A DNA stretch of 64,000 nt from Clostridia bacterium (GCA_017537175.1 JAFYLH010000006.1:124001-188000); one strand, 5' to 3'; numbered from the stretch's first letter, positions 42,170-54,583 are shown. The notes: generated by a model not told the origin, from the sequence alone. A program made the numbers and translations.

Positions 42170-43822
42170 ATGACAGGAGCGCAGATCGTAGTAGAGACCC
42201 TTATAGAGCAGGGCACCGAGGTGGTGTTCGGCTATCCGGGCGGCGCAGTACTCAATCTCTACGACGAGCTTTATAAGAGCAGAGACAGAATAAAGCATGT
42301 TCTGTCCGCCCACGAGCAGGGAGCCGCTCACGCAGGTGACGGCTATGCCAGAGCAACAGGAAAGGTAGGTGTGGTTTTTGCAACCTCAGGCCCCGGCGCT
42401 ACCAACCTTGTAACAGGTATTGCAAATGCGTACCTTGACTCTGTTCCGGTAGTATTCATTACAGGTAACGTACCCTGCAGCCTTATCGGACGCGACAGCT
42501 TCCAGGAGGTAGACATCACAGGTGTTACACTCCCCGTAGTCAAGCATAGCTATTTTGTAAAGGATGTTACAAAGCTTGCCGATACCATTCGCGAGGCATT
42601 CCAGATAGCTAAGTCGGGCAGACCCGGCCCCGTGCTTATAGATATCCCCAAGGATGTTCAGATAGCAGATTGCGAATTTGAAAACAAGGAGATCCTTCCC
42701 GAGCTTTCAAAGCCCAGATATAATGACGAGCAGATAGAAAAGGCCCTTGAGATGATAAAGGCTGCAAGAAGACCTTATATCTTCGTTGGCGGCGGTGTTA
42801 TTATAGGTGAGGCAGAAAAGGAAGTGGCAGAGCTTGCAGATAAGCTTGATGCTCCTATCGGTACAAGTATGATGGGACTTTCCGCAATTCCCGCCTCCAG
42901 CCACCGTAAGCTCGGTATGGTTGGTATGCACGGTATCTATTCTTCAACTGTTGTTAAGAACAAGGCAGACCTTGTTATAGCTCTCGGATGCCGCTTCAGC
43001 GACAGAGCAACAGGTAACCGTGCAGCTTATCTTAAGAACTCCAAGATAATACATATAGATGTTGATGCGGCAGAGATCGACAAGAATATCGGTGTTGATC
43101 TCGGTATCGTAGGCGATGTAAAGGAGGTCCTTGCAAAGCTTCTTTGTAAGATCGAATCCGCAAAGCACGCCGAGTGGTGGTGCGAGATAGATAAGATCAA
43201 GGAGTATGAGAGAGAAAACTCCGCAAAGCAGGAGGGATTTTCACCCTTCAAGATAATAGAAAAGGTAAACGAGTATACCGAGGCTGACACTCCCATTGCA
43301 ACAGATGTAGGTCAGCATCAGATGTGGGTAGCTCAGCACTATAACTTTGAGACCCCCAAGACCCTTATCACCAGCGGTGGTCTTGGTACAATGGGCTTCG
43401 GTATGGGTGCCGCAATCGGTGCCTGTGTTGCTACAGGTAAGAGAACAGTTCTCTTTACCGGTGACGGAAGCTTTGGTATGAATCTTAACGAAATGGCTAC
43501 CGCCGTTTCTCAGAACCTGCCCCTTGTTGTGGTTCTTATGAACAACGGTGTGCTTGGTATGGTAAGACAGTGGCAGACAATGTTCTATCAGAAGCATTAT
43601 TCCGAGACCACCCTTGAACGAAAGACCGATTATGTCAAGCTTACCGAGGCATTCGGCGGCAAGGGATTTTTGGTAGACAATATCGACGATCTTGATGCGG
43701 CTCTTAAGGTAGCCTTCAATACTGATGGCCCCACACTTATCGACTGCCGTATAGACTGCGACGAGAGAGTATTGCCTATGATCCCCGCAGGCGGTACGGT
43801 AAACGATCTTGTTATTAATTAA
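42170..43822 (+). CDS. ilvB: Acetolactate synthase large subunit
   Basis: 550 residues, AGGAGG ribosome site. TPP-enzyme features: FGYPGGAVLNLYDEL, AHEQGAAHAGDGYARATGKVGV with the catalytic Glu, GSFQEVDITG-type block (RDSFQEVDITGVTLP), and the ThDP motif GDGSFGMNLNEMATAV...NNGVLGMVRQWQ. It condenses two pyruvates, or pyruvate and 2-ketobutyrate, as the first common step of Val/Leu/Ile synthesis. First structural gene of a nine-gene operon. Confidence 0.97.
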   Translation: MTGAQIVVETLIEQGTEVVFGYPGGAVLNLYDELYKSRDRIKHVLSAHEQGAAHAGDGYARATGKVGVVFATSGPGATNLVTGIANAYLDSVPVVFITGNVPCSLIGRDSFQEVDITGVTLPVVKHSYFVKDVTKLADTIREAFQIAKSGRPGPVLIDIPKDVQIADCEFENKEILPELSKPRYNDEQIEKALEMIKAARRPYIFVGGGVIIGEAEKEVAELADKLDAPIGTSMMGLSAIPASSHRKLGMVGMHGIYSSTVVKNKADLVIALGCRFSDRATGNRAAYLKNSKIIHIDVDAAEIDKNIGVDLGIVGDVKEVLAKLLCKIESAKHAEWWCEIDKIKEYERENSAKQEGFSPFKIIEKVNEYTEADTPIATDVGQHQMWVAQHYNFETPKTLITSGGLGTMGFGMGAAIGACVATGKRTVLFTGDGSFGMNLNEMATAVSQNLPLVVVLMNNGVLGMVRQWQTMFYQKHYSETTLERKTDYVKLTEAFGGKGFLVDNIDDLDAALKVAFNTDGPTLIDCRIDCDERVLPMIPAGGTVNDLVIN

Positions 43823-43836
43823 AGGAGGATACCGAT

Positions 43837-45385
<1,549 letters not shown>

Positions 45386-45393
45386 ACGGACAA

Positions 45394-45440
45394 GCGGGAA
45401 TCTAAATGTAGGGGAGGGGCTTGCTCCTCCCGCATTCCGC
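45394..45440. repeat. Palindromic intergenic element between ilvC and ilvD
   Basis: An inner stem (GGGAGG / CCTCCC with extra GG pairs, loop CTTG) sits within an outer stem (GCGG.AAT / ATTCCGC). No T-run follows, so it is more likely a mobile palindromic unit or mRNA-stabilising stem than a terminator. It shares the GTAGGG start of the element at 63401. Confidence 0.6.
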
Positions 45441-45475
45441 ATTTATAAAAAATAAGTATTATTTTAAGGTGCATC

Positions 45476-47137
45476 ATGAGAAGTGATAAAATGAAAACCG
45501 GAGCAGAGCGCGCACCCCAGCGCTCTCTGCTCAAGGCAATGGGTTATACAAACGAGCAGATCAGAAAGCCTCTTATCGGTATCGTAAATTCCTTTAACGA
45601 GGTTATTCCCGGACATATACATCTGCAGACCATCGCAAGAGCGGTAAAGGATGGAGTACTTGCCAACGGCGGTACTCCTATGGAGTTCAATGTTATCGGT
45701 GTCTGTGACGGTATCGCTATGGGTCACGAGGGTATGAAGTACTCTCTTGTTACCCGTGAGATCATTGCAGACAGTGTTGAGTGTATGGCAAAGGCACACG
45801 CCTTTGACGGTCTTGTGTTTATACCTAACTGTGACAAGATAGTTCCCGGTATGCTTATGGCGGCGGCAAGACTTAATATCCCCTCCATTTTCGTTTCAGG
45901 CGGTCCTATGCTCTCTCTCTGCTCTGACAAGGGCGCGGCTATGGACTTGAACTCTGTATTCGAGGCAGTCGGTGCTTACAAGAACGGCACTATGAATGAT
46001 GCCGATCTTGAGTATTACGAGGAAAACGCCTGCCCCGGCTGCGGCTCCTGCTCGGGTATGTTTACTGCAAACTCCATGAACTGTCTCACCGAGGTTCTCG
46101 GTATGGGACTTCGCGGTAACGGTACTATCCCCGCGGTTTATGCAGCAAGACAGAGACTTGCAAAGCTTGCAGGTATGAGAGCTGTTGATCTTGTAAAGGA
46201 AGATCTCAAGCCTCTTGATATAATGACAGAGGGTGCTTTCAAGAATGCCCTTACGGTTGATATGGCGCTTGGCTGCTCCTCAAACTCACTTCTTCACCTT
46301 ACAGCAATAGCCTATGAGGCAGGTGTTAAGCTTGATCTCCATATGGTAAACGAAATAAGTGAGGTTACACCCAACCTCTGCCACCTTGCTCCCGCAGGTC
46401 ACCATCATATGCAGGATCTCCAGGATGCAGGCGGTGTTTATGCCGTAATGAACGAGCTTAAAAAGCACGGTAAATTAGATACCTCTGTTATGACCGTAAC
46501 AGGCAAGACAGTAGGCGAAAATGTTGACGGCATCGAAAAGAAAAACAACGGTGTTATCCGTGACTATGACGATCCCTACACCAAGACAGGCGGTCTTGCA
46601 GTTCTTTTCGGTTCTCTCGCTCCCAATGGGGCTGCAGTCAAGAGAAGTGCGGTAGCGCCCGAAATGCTGGTGCACAAGGGTCCTGCAAGAGTCTTTGACT
46701 CCGAGGAGGAGGCAATCGAGGCTATCTACGCAGGAGCTATCAAGTCGGGCGATGTTGTAGTCATCCGTTACGAAGGCCCCTCAGGCGGTCCCGGTATGAG
46801 AGAGATGCTCTCTCCCACCTCTGCTATCTGCGGTATGGGACTTGACAAAGAGGTTGCCCTTATTACCGACGGTCGTTTCTCGGGCGCAACCCGCGGTGCC
46901 TCCATCGGTCACGTATCCCCCGAGGCAGCGCTGGGCGGACCTATAGCATATATTAAGGAAGGGGATATCATTTCAATAAACATCCCCGAATACAAAATAG
47001 ACATCGAAGTTTCCCCCGAAGAAATGGAGGAGCGCAAGAATACAATGACTATCAAAAAGCGTGAGGTCAAGGGTTATCTTGCAAGATACTCCAAGATGGT
47101 TTCTTCAGCGGACAAAGGTGCGATCGTAGGAGTATAA
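45476..47137 (+). CDS. ilvD: Dihydroxy-acid dehydratase
   Basis: 553 residues, start ATG 45476 with AAGGTG. Cluster cysteines and family motifs: [51 protein letters not shown]. It dehydrates 2,3-dihydroxy-isovalerate and -3-methylvalerate to the keto acids and needs an oxygen-sensitive Fe-S cluster. It ends 2 nt before leuA. Confidence 0.97.
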   Translation: MRSDKMKTGAERAPQRSLLKAMGYTNEQIRKPLIGIVNSFNEVIPGHIHLQTIARAVKDGVLANGGTPMEFNVIGVCDGIAMGHEGMKYSLVTREIIADSVECMAKAHAFDGLVFIPNCDKIVPGMLMAAARLNIPSIFVSGGPMLSLCSDKGAAMDLNSVFEAVGAYKNGTMNDADLEYYEENACPGCGSCSGMFTANSMNCLTEVLGMGLRGNGTIPAVYAARQRLAKLAGMRAVDLVKEDLKPLDIMTEGAFKNALTVDMALGCSSNSLLHLTAIAYEAGVKLDLHMVNEISEVTPNLCHLAPAGHHHMQDLQDAGGVYAVMNELKKHGKLDTSVMTVTGKTVGENVDGIEKKNNGVIRDYDDPYTKTGGLAVLFGSLAPNGAAVKRSAVAPEMLVHKGPARVFDSEEEAIEAIYAGAIKSGDVVVIRYEGPSGGPGMREMLSPTSAICGMGLDKEVALITDGRFSGATRGASIGHVSPEAALGGPIAYIKEGDIISINIPEYKIDIEVSPEEMEERKNTMTIKKREVKGYLARYSKMVSSADKGAIVGV

Positions 47138-47139
47138 CA

Positions 47140-48648
47140 ATGAAACAGATAAAGATTTTCGACACTACCCTTCGTGACGGTGAGCAGTCTCCCGGCTGCA
47201 GTATGAACCTTGCCGAAAAGATCAAGGTTGCAAAGCGTCTCGAAAGCTTAAAGGTAGATGTCATTGAAGCAGGCTTTGCTATCTCCTCCAAGGGAGACTT
47301 TGAGTCTGTAAATACAATAGCAAAAGAGGTAAAGGACTGTACCGTTGCATCTCTTGCAAGAGCTACGGTAGGTGACATTGATGCGGCATACGAGGCTGTT
47401 AAATGTGCAGTTGATCCCCGTATCCACCTCTTTATTGCAACATCCCCCCTCCATATGGAGTATAAACTTAAAATGACCCCCGAGCAGGTTTTAGAGAAAA
47501 CCGCCGCTATGGTCAAATATGCCGCTAACTACTGCTCCAATGTAGAGTTCTCCTGTGAGGACGCTACACGAAGCGACTATGACTTTATGTGCAAGGTAGT
47601 TGACGCGGCAATAAAGAACGGTGCCACCGTTATCAACCTGCCCGACACCGTAGGCTACAGTAGTCCTGCGGAGATCAAGGCAATGTTTGAGTATGTTATC
47701 GGCCATGTTGAGAATTCCGATAAGGTTGAGTTCTCCACCCACTGTCACAATGACCTTGGTATGGCTGTTGCCAACGCCCTTGCGTCTGTTCAGGGCGGTG
47801 CGCTGCAGGTAGAGTGTACCATCAACGGTATAGGTGAGCGCGCAGGTAATGCTTCTCTTGAAGAGGTGGTTATGGCTCTCAAGACCCGCCGTGACTACTA
47901 CGGTGCGGATACACGCATCGATACCACCCGTATTGCCCGTGCATCTAAGACCGTATACAAGATCATCGGTCAGTCTGCACCCTTAAACAAGCCTATCGTA
48001 GGTAAGAACGCCTTTGCTCACGAGTCGGGCATTCACCAGCACGGTGTACTTGCAAACAAGCTTACATACGAAATTCTTACTCCCGAATCGGTAGGTATCA
48101 CAGAGAACAAGATGGTATTGGGCAAGCACTCCGGTAAGCACGCATTTGAAGCAAGACTTAAGGAGCTTGGTTATGAGCTTACTCCCGAGGAGCTGCTTTC
48201 TGCATTTGAGCAGTTCAAGGCTCTCTGCGACAAGAAGAAGACAGTAAACGATCTTGATATCGAGGCTCTTGTTTCTCACGATGCTATCGATACCGAGGGT
48301 TACAGCCTTGTTCGCTTTGACGTTCACGCAGGCAACCACACAACCGCTACCTCCACCATTAAGCTTGCTCACGGTGACGAGGTTATCGAGGATGTGGCTT
48401 TAGGCGACGGTCCCGTGGACGCGGCTTGCAACGCGATCGACAAGATAGTTTGTCCTCCCGAGCATACCTTTGATGTTTATACCATCAACTCGGTATCCGA
48501 GGGTAAGGACACAATGGGTGAGGTTATGGTCAAGCTTAAGGCTAACGACAAGACCTACACAGGCCGTGGTCTTTCTACCGACATTCTGGAGGCAAGTATT
48601 CTTGCATATCTCAACGCAATCAACAAGCTGAACGCAGCGAACAAATAG
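47140..48648 (+). CDS. leuA: 2-isopropylmalate synthase
   Basis: 502 residues. TIM-barrel start [21 protein letters not shown], metal site [45 protein letters not shown], and a C-terminal regulatory LeuA dimer domain (residues about 370-502). It commits 2-ketoisovalerate to leucine and is normally inhibited by leucine. Confidence 0.97.
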   Translation: MKQIKIFDTTLRDGEQSPGCSMNLAEKIKVAKRLESLKVDVIEAGFAISSKGDFESVNTIAKEVKDCTVASLARATVGDIDAAYEAVKCAVDPRIHLFIATSPLHMEYKLKMTPEQVLEKTAAMVKYAANYCSNVEFSCEDATRSDYDFMCKVVDAAIKNGATVINLPDTVGYSSPAEIKAMFEYVIGHVENSDKVEFSTHCHNDLGMAVANALASVQGGALQVECTINGIGERAGNASLEEVVMALKTRRDYYGADTRIDTTRIARASKTVYKIIGQSAPLNKPIVGKNAFAHESGIHQHGVLANKLTYEILTPESVGITENKMVLGKHSGKHAFEARLKELGYELTPEELLSAFEQFKALCDKKKTVNDLDIEALVSHDAIDTEGYSLVRFDVHAGNHTTATSTIKLAHGDEVIEDVALGDGPVDAACNAIDKIVCPPEHTFDVYTINSVSEGKDTMGEVMVKLKANDKTYTGRGLSTDILEASILAYLNAINKLNAANK

Positions 48649-48658
48649 GAGTTATATT

Positions 48659-49921
48659 ATGGGCATGACAATGACTCAAAAAATATTGGCAAAGCACGCA
48701 GGTCTTGACTCTGTAGTTGCAGGGCAGCTGGTGCTTGCCAATCTGGATATGGTACTGGGTAACGATATTACATCCCCCGTTGCCATAGCCGAGTTCAATA
48801 AATTAAACAAGGAAGCTGTTTTTGACAAGACAAAGATCTCTATGGTCATGGACCACTTTGCACCCAACAAGGACATCAAGGCAGCTACCCAGTGTAAGAT
48901 GTGCCGTGATTTCTGCGGCGAAAAGGAAGTTGTAAACTTCTATGATGTAGGCGAGATGGGTATCGAGCACGCCCTGCTTCCCGAAAAGGGACTTGTAACT
49001 GCAGGTGATGTTGTTATCGGTGCAGACTCCCATACCTGTACATACGGTGCGCTTGGTGCATTCTCCACAGGTGTAGGCTCTACCGATATGGCTTGCGGTA
49101 TGGCAATAGGCAAGGCGTGGTTCAAGGTACCTTCCGCTATTAAATTTGTACTTAAGGGCAAATTAAATAAATATGTATCCGGTAAGGACGTTATCCTTCA
49201 TATTATCGGTATGATAGGCGTTGACGGTGCGCTCTATAAGTCTATGGAGTTTGTAGGCGAGGGTGTACATAATCTCACCGTTTCCGACAGACTCTGTATT
49301 GCCAATATGGCAATCGAAGCAGGCGGTAAGAACGGTATCTTTGAGGTAGACGATCAGACTCTTGCTTATCTTAAGGAAGCAGGAGCAAAGGAGCCTTCGG
49401 TATTTGCTCCCGACGAAGATGCCGAGTATGACGAGATTTATGAGATAGACCTTTCTACCATCAAGTCCACCGTTTCCTTCCCTCATCTGCCCGAGAACAC
49501 ACACACCGTTGACGAAATTGACGAGGTCAAGATCGACCAGGTAGTTATCGGCTCCTGTACCAACGGCCGTCTTCAGGATCTTGTGGCAGCGGCTGAAATT
49601 ATGAAGGGCAAGAAGGTTGCAAAGAACGTTCGTTGCATAGTTATTCCCGCAACACAGAAAATATATCTTGAAGCAATGGAAATGGGTCTCTTAAAGACCT
49701 TTATCGAGAGTGGAGCTGTAGTTTCCACACCCACCTGTGGCCCCTGTCTCGGCGGTCATATGGGTATACTTGCGGCAGGTGAGCGCGCAGTTGCCACCAC
49801 CAACCGTAACTTTGTAGGCCGTATGGGTCACCCCACTTCTGAGGTTTATCTTGCAAGCCCCGAGGTTGCGGCAGCTTCCGCTATTACAGGTAAGATATCA
49901 GGTCCCGAGGAGGTAATGTAA
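48659..49921 (+). CDS. leuC: 3-isopropylmalate dehydratase large subunit
   Basis: 420 residues, the shorter archaeal/clostridial type. The start ATG 48659 has AGGAG 7 nt upstream; in-frame ATGs at 48665 and 48671 are possible. Fe-S ligands: GSCTNGR and CGPCLGG, plus [22 protein letters not shown]. It works with LeuD as a heterodimer, isomerising 2- to 3-isopropylmalate. Confidence 0.96.
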   Translation: MGMTMTQKILAKHAGLDSVVAGQLVLANLDMVLGNDITSPVAIAEFNKLNKEAVFDKTKISMVMDHFAPNKDIKAATQCKMCRDFCGEKEVVNFYDVGEMGIEHALLPEKGLVTAGDVVIGADSHTCTYGALGAFSTGVGSTDMACGMAIGKAWFKVPSAIKFVLKGKLNKYVSGKDVILHIIGMIGVDGALYKSMEFVGEGVHNLTVSDRLCIANMAIEAGGKNGIFEVDDQTLAYLKEAGAKEPSVFAPDEDAEYDEIYEIDLSTIKSTVSFPHLPENTHTVDEIDEVKIDQVVIGSCTNGRLQDLVAAAEIMKGKKVAKNVRCIVIPATQKIYLEAMEMGLLKTFIESGAVVSTPTCGPCLGGHMGILAAGERAVATTNRNFVGRMGHPTSEVYLASPEVAAASAITGKISGPEEVM

Positions 49922-49922
49922 G

Positions 49923-50417
49923 ATGAAATTTGAAGGAAAAGTAATCAAGTACGGTAACAACGTTGATACCGACGTTATCATCCCCGCAAGATATCTTAAT
50001 ACAATCGACCACAAGGAGCTTGCTTCCCACTGTATGGAAGACCTTGACACCACCTTTGTACAGCGCGTACAGCCGGGTGATATTATGGTTGCCGAATATA
50101 ACTTCGGCTGCGGCTCCTCCCGTGAGCACGCCCCCATTGCCATTAAGGCAAGCGGAATCTCCCTTGTTATTGCAAAGTCCTTTGCGCGTATCTTCTACCG
50201 TAACTCCATCAACATAGGTCTTCCTATCGTTGAGTGTCCCGAGGCGGTTGATGCTATTATGGAGGGCCATGCGCTTTCCTGCGATATGGACAAGGGTGAG
50301 ATCACCAATCTCACCACAGGCGAGACCTTCAAGACCCAGCCCTTCCCCTCATTCATTCAGACAATTATCGAGAACGGCGGTCTTATCGAATCCATCAAGA
50401 AGGGAGCAATAAAATAA
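49923..50417 (+). CDS. leuD: 3-isopropylmalate dehydratase small subunit
   Basis: 164 residues, one nt after the leuC stop, with GGAGG inside leuC. Swivel-domain motifs [31 protein letters not shown] and [15 protein letters not shown]. Its last base overlaps the leuB ATG. Confidence 0.96.
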   Translation: MKFEGKVIKYGNNVDTDVIIPARYLNTIDHKELASHCMEDLDTTFVQRVQPGDIMVAEYNFGCGSSREHAPIAIKASGISLVIAKSFARIFYRNSINIGLPIVECPEAVDAIMEGHALSCDMDKGEITNLTTGETFKTQPFPSFIQTIIENGGLIESIKKGAIK

Positions 50418-51490
50418 TGACTTATAATATTGCTTTACTTAAGGGCGACGGCATCGGTCCCGAGATCGTTGACGGCGCAGTTAAGGTGCTTGAAAAGGTA
50501 GCAGATAAATTCGGTCATACCTTCAACTTTACACCCTACCTTATCGGTGGATGTGCTATTGATGCTACAGGTATGCCCCTGCCCGAGGAGACAGTCAAGG
50601 GATGCCTTGCATCCGACAGCGTACTGTTAGGAGCTGTTGGCGGTCCCAAGTGGGATACACTCCCCGGACATCAGAGACCCGAGAAGGCGCTTCTCGGTAT
50701 CCGTTCAGCGCTTGGTCTTTATACAAACCTTCGTCCCGCAAAGCTCTACTCCGCACTTAACGCAGAGTGCCCCCTCCGCGCTGATATCGTGGAGAAGGGA
50801 ATAGACCTTGTTATGGTACGTGAGCTTACAGGCGGTATCTACTTTGGTGAACGCGGCCGCCGCGACGGCAAGTACGGTCCCGAGGCTTATGACACAGAGT
50901 GCTACTCGGTTATGGAGATCGAGCGTATTGCAAGAGTAGCCTGCGAGACCGCACAGAAGCGCGGTAAAAAGGTTATCTCAATTGATAAGGCAAATGTGCT
51001 TGAAAGCTCCCGCCTCTGGAGAGAGGTGGTTCATAAGGTTGCAGAGAGCTACCCCGATGTTGAGGTTACCGATATGCTTGTTGACAATGCGGCTATGCAG
51101 CTTGTCAAAAACCCCAGCCAGTTTGATGTTGTTGTTACATCCAATATGTTCGGTGATATTCTCTCGGATGAAGCAAGCCAGATCACAGGCTCTATTGGAC
51201 TTCTGCCCTCCGCATCCCTTGGTGACACAAAGTGCGGTATGTACGAGCCTATCCACGGCTCTGCCCCCGACATTGCAGGTCAGAACAAGGCTAACCCCAT
51301 CGCAACCATCCTCTCCGCTGCTATGATGCTCCGCTACTCCTTTGATTTAGAGGAGGAGGTAAAGGCAATAGAGGATGCAGTAGATGCAGTCCTCAAGGCA
51401 GGCTACAGAACAGGCGACATCCTCGGTGCATCCAAAGAGACACCTCTTACTTGCACAGAGATGACTGATAAGATTTTAGAAAGAATATAA
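50417..51490 (+). CDS. leuB: 3-isopropylmalate dehydrogenase
   Basis: 357 residues. Seen: [76 protein letters not shown] and the NAD-binding [16 protein letters not shown]. It oxidises and decarboxylates 3-isopropylmalate. It lies downstream of leuCD in the usual order for clostridia. Confidence 0.96.
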   Translation: MTYNIALLKGDGIGPEIVDGAVKVLEKVADKFGHTFNFTPYLIGGCAIDATGMPLPEETVKGCLASDSVLLGAVGGPKWDTLPGHQRPEKALLGIRSALGLYTNLRPAKLYSALNAECPLRADIVEKGIDLVMVRELTGGIYFGERGRRDGKYGPEAYDTECYSVMEIERIARVACETAQKRGKKVISIDKANVLESSRLWREVVHKVAESYPDVEVTDMLVDNAAMQLVKNPSQFDVVVTSNMFGDILSDEASQITGSIGLLPSASLGDTKCGMYEPIHGSAPDIAGQNKANPIATILSAAMMLRYSFDLEEEVKAIEDAVDAVLKAGYRTGDILGASKETPLTCTEMTDKILERI

Positions 51491-51511
51491 TACAGAAAGG
51501 TCTTGATCCAA

Positions 51512-52579
51512 GTGCTCAACATAAGAGTTGAAAAGACAGCTAATCCTAAAGAAAAACCCGATTTTACAAAGCCTCTTCCCTTTGGTAAGATATTTACCGA
51601 CCATATGTTCATTATGAACTACACCGAGGGTAAGGGCTGGTATGATGCAAGAATAGTACCCTACGGCAAGATAGAGCTTGACCCCTCCGCTATGGTATTC
51701 CATTACGGACAGGAGATGTTCGAGGGTCTTAAGGCTTACCGTAACGAGGTAGGAGAGTGCTTCCTCTTCCGTCCCGATATGAACGCCAAGCGTACCAACG
51801 CTACAAACGAGAGACTCTGCATCCCCGAGCTTCCCGTAGAGGATTTTGTACAGGCAGTTAAGGCGGTTGTTGACATCGACCGCGACTGGATCCCCACACA
51901 GGAGGGAACCAGCCTTTACATCCGTCCCTTTATCATCGCAACAGACGAGTTCCTGGGTGTTGCACCCTCTAAGAACTATCTCTTTATGGTAATTCTTTCA
52001 CCCAGCGGTGCGTACTACGCAAACGGTCTCCAGCCCGTAGGCATCTGGATAGAGGACGAGTACGTTCGTGCAGTCAAGGGCGGTATGGGCTTCGCTAAGA
52101 CAGGCGGTAACTATGCTTGCAGCCTCGCCGCACAGGAAAAGGCACACGCAGACGGCTATTCACAGGTACTTTGGCTTGACGGTGTTGAGCGCAAGTATAT
52201 CGAAGAGGTTGGCGCTATGAACATCTTCTTCAAGATAGACGGCAAGATCGTTACTCCTATGCTCAACGGTTCCATCCTTCCCGGTATCACCCGTGACAGC
52301 GTACTTCACTATTGCCGTGAAAAGGGTATCCCCTGCGAGGAGAGAAGAATCTCTGTAGATGAGCTTATCGAGGCACAGAACTCGGGAAAGCTTGAGGAGG
52401 TATTCGGCTCGGGTACTGCGGCGGTAATCTCCCCCGTAGGAAAGCTCCGTTACAAGGATGACGTTTACACCATAGGCGACGGCTCTATCGGTGAGTTCAG
52501 CCAGAAGCTCTACGACTTCATTACCGGTGTTCAGACAGGTAAGGTCGAGGACGAGTTCAACTGGAGAGTTAAGATATAA
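51512..52579 (+). CDS. ilvE: Branched-chain amino acid aminotransferase
   Basis: The start is taken at GTG 51512 (LNIRVEKTANPKEK follows); TTG 51503 in the same frame is possible, but lies only 2 nt from AAAGG. About 355 residues. Fold-IV motifs: FHYGQEMFEGLKAYR, VKGGMGFAKTGGNYACSLAAQ with the PLP Lys following (LWLDGVERKYIEEVGAMNIFF), and GSILPGITRDSVL. It makes Val, Leu and Ile from the keto acids with glutamate, completing the operon. A terminator follows at once. Confidence 0.95.
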   Translation: MLNIRVEKTANPKEKPDFTKPLPFGKIFTDHMFIMNYTEGKGWYDARIVPYGKIELDPSAMVFHYGQEMFEGLKAYRNEVGECFLFRPDMNAKRTNATNERLCIPELPVEDFVQAVKAVVDIDRDWIPTQEGTSLYIRPFIIATDEFLGVAPSKNYLFMVILSPSGAYYANGLQPVGIWIEDEYVRAVKGGMGFAKTGGNYACSLAAQEKAHADGYSQVLWLDGVERKYIEEVGAMNIFFKIDGKIVTPMLNGSILPGITRDSVLHYCREKGIPCEERRISVDELIEAQNSGKLEEVFGSGTAAVISPVGKLRYKDDVYTIGDGSIGEFSQKLYDFITGVQTGKVEDEFNWRVKI

Positions 52580-52584
52580 AAATA

Positions 52585-52613
52585 CAGCCACTCATTTGAG
52601 TGGCTGATTTTTA
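52585..52613 (+). terminator. ilv-leu operon terminator
   Basis: CAGCCACTC / GAGTGGCTG, loop ATTT, then ATTTTTAT, 5 nt after the ilvE stop. Confidence 0.9.
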
Positions 52614-52637
52614 TATCAATGATGAATGAGAAATGAT

Positions 52638-52677
52638 ATATGCCTTACGGCATATGATATATTTGCCTACGGCAAAT
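52638..52677. repeat. Two mini-hairpins with GATAT linker (downstream of the ATPase gene)
   Basis: ATATGCC-TTAC-GGCATAT, linker GATAT, ATTTGCC-TAC-GGCAAAT. Same architecture as the array at 23343, and the second hairpin recurs at 54147-54164 on the other side of the ATPase gene. Confidence 0.75.
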
Positions 52678-52714
52678 GTTAAGGTGCAAAACCACCCGAG
52701 GGCGGTTTTGATTA

Positions 52715-54004
52715 TTACAGATCTAATGCATTTTCATTGAGAAGGAACTCATACAATCCAATGTGTAAAATGCCATCCTCGTCTATCCACGGTTTTGCTG
52801 TGGTTTTACTGATAATGATTTTTTTGAAAAAATCACGAGTGTTTTTCAGAGGACGGAGCTCGGTTTCTAATTTTTGAGAGTCGTTTACATTAAGAGCAGA
52901 TTGGATATAGTATTTGCGAGAACCTCTGTTAACAATAAAATCTATTTCACACTGCTTTTTACTTCGGATACCATTTACACTATCGGTTATTTCAACAACG
53001 CCAACATCGACAGAGTATCCTCTGCACAGTAATTCGTTGTAGAGGATATTTTCCATAATATGAGTTTCTTCCTGTTGTCTGAAATTGAGTCGTGCATTAC
53101 GAAGACCTATATCGGTACAATAATATTTCGAAGGATATTCAAAATATCGTTTGCCTTTTATATCGTATCTTTTTGCGTTACTGAAAAGGAATGACTCGGT
53201 CAAATAATTCAAATAGCTTGTTATTGTATTTGCTGCTACGCTAATGCCCTTAACTGAATTTAGAGTTCTTGCGATCTTACTGGAATTTGTGAGAGATCCC
53301 ACCGAAGAACACAGATCATCAGCAAGCTCTTCCAATACATCGGGAAGCTCTATATCGTAACGCTCTGCAATATCCTTAAAATATACCTCGTAAAAGAGAC
53401 CCTTCAAATAGGCTGCCTTCTCTTCATCTGAGTTTTTATACAGCGTTAACGGCATACCTCCGTGTAAGGCATATTCTTCGTATGCTTCTGTTTTGTCGCC
53501 GCCCGTAAACTCATAATATTCGGAGAAGCTTATGGGGTAAACCTTTACTTCGTCTCCTCTGCCTCTGAATGCTGTCAATACATCCTTCGTCAATAATTTT
53601 GAATTACTTCCGGTTACGTATATATCAACGTTGCGAAGCCTTAATAATCCGTTAAGCACATTATAAAGCCTGATGTCTTCAGGATTTTTTAATTCATTTT
53701 TGGATATGGCATATTGCACCTCATCTATAAGAATATAGTAGGTATTTGTATTTGTTATCTTAGAGCGGATATATTTTGATAATTCATCGGGATCACGCAG
53801 AGAGGTATAAATATCATCGTCCAAAGCCAAGGCGATTATTTGTTCTTCGTTGACACCTTCCGAGATTAAATAGTCATAAAAAAGATTGAAAAGCAAATAG
53901 CTTTTTCCACAACGGCGAATCCCCGTAACTACTTTTATAAGACCGTTTTCCTTTTTTGATATCAAACGGTTCAGATATCGGTCTCTTTTAATAATATTCT
54001 TCAT
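52715..54004 (-). CDS. AAA_14/DUF4143-type ATPase
   Basis: The start is ATG 54004 (MKNIIKRDRYLNRL) with AGAGGTGG upstream; a GTG at 54013 is three codons earlier. 429 residues. Walker A GIRRCGKSYLLF, Walker B-like YYILIDEVQYA, sensor region DIYVTGSNSKLLTKDV, then a winged-helix region (about 230-290) and a C-terminal DUF4143 part with a PD-(D/E)xK-like core (KKQCEIDFIVNRGSRKYYIQ). Known: such genes are common, patchily distributed and often mobile in gut bacteria; function unknown. It is alone between two copies of a mini-hairpin repeat, and its promoter is flanked by a 14-bp direct repeat. Confidence 0.88.
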   Translation of the reverse strand: MKNIIKRDRYLNRLISKKENGLIKVVTGIRRCGKSYLLFNLFYDYLISEGVNEEQIIALALDDDIYTSLRDPDELSKYIRSKITNTNTYYILIDEVQYAISKNELKNPEDIRLYNVLNGLLRLRNVDIYVTGSNSKLLTKDVLTAFRGRGDEVKVYPISFSEYYEFTGGDKTEAYEEYALHGGMPLTLYKNSDEEKAAYLKGLFYEVYFKDIAERYDIELPDVLEELADDLCSSVGSLTNSSKIARTLNSVKGISVAANTITSYLNYLTESFLFSNAKRYDIKGKRYFEYPSKYYCTDIGLRNARLNFRQQEETHIMENILYNELLCRGYSVDVGVVEITDSVNGIRSKKQCEIDFIVNRGSRKYYIQSALNVNDSQKLETELRPLKNTRDFFKKIIISKTTAKPWIDEDGILHIGLYEFLLNENALDL

Positions 54005-54041
54005 ATCAGCCACCTCTTTGAGAACTATGGTGTATTATCAC

Positions 54042-54129
54042 CCAACTTCGCAAACATTATACCACAAAAACAACATGCTGTCAATATTTACATTGAGAAC
54101 TTAGGCGAAACGAGACCAACCTCGCAAAC
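54042..54129 (-). promoter_or_regulatory. ATPase-gene promoter flanked by 14-bp direct repeats
   Basis: Promoter on minus: TTGACA (54079-54084), a 17-nt spacer, TATAAT (54056-54061). Repeats on plus: CCAACTTCGCAAAC (54042-54055) and CCAACCTCGCAAAC (54116-54129), 13 of 14 identical, 74 bp apart. One lies at the start site, the other upstream of -35. Confidence 0.7.
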
Positions 54130-54146
54130 TTACTTTTATGTGAAAT

Positions 54147-54164
54147 ATTTGCCTAAAGGCAAAT
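54147..54164. repeat. Mini-hairpin upstream of the ATPase gene
   Basis: ATTTGCC-TAAA-GGCAAAT, a near copy of the 52661-52677 hairpin. Confidence 0.7.
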
Positions 54165-54178
54165 GCTAATGTTTATCA

Positions 54179-54508
54179 TCATAAAGTAGCTACTTCTTCT
54201 CCGTTACTTTTTCTGTAAATATGCATTATCCAATCGTTAGGAATATGTTCTATTCTATAATCGAAATCCTCAAATCTTTTGAATATTTCAGGAGTATACC
54301 CGGTGTTCATTTTAACGGGACATTCATGATCTTTTATATAACCGCCATAACCCATCATAACAAGCCATACCTTAAATTCAATATCGAAAAGTCGTTTGTT
54401 GTTTAATTCTACAACATCAAAAACAATCTTAAAATCTACATATGAAAACCAGTGTTCTCCATCTATATTGATGTTGGGGTCTCCTCCACATTCCAACAAC
54501 TTACGCAT
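54179..54508 (-). CDS. Hypothetical protein
   Basis: 109 residues if it starts at ATG 54508 (MRKLLECGGDPNINIDGEHW); the frame extends to 54577. I do not recognise the family. It is rich in aromatic and acidic residues (FDVVELNNKRLFDIEFKVW, ENRIEHIPNDWIMHIYR-like), with no signal peptide or membrane helix from this start. No good ribosome site is seen, and the region is A+T rich. It may be a real small accessory gene or a fragment of one. Confidence 0.45.
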   Translation of the reverse strand: MRKLLECGGDPNINIDGEHWFSYVDFKIVFDVVELNNKRLFDIEFKVWLVMMGYGGYIKDHECPVKMNTGYTPEIFKRFEDFDYRIEHIPNDWIMHIYRKSNGEEVATL

Positions 54509-54583
54509 AATAAATAGTACTTCTATGAATATACATACTATATTAATACGTGTATCATAACTTATAATAAATAACAATACTTA

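Noticed and set aside
52715..54577. Toxin-antitoxin pair formed by the ATPase and the small gene at 54179
   Set aside because: The genes are 175 bp apart with separate upstream regions, and neither matches a known toxin or antitoxin.
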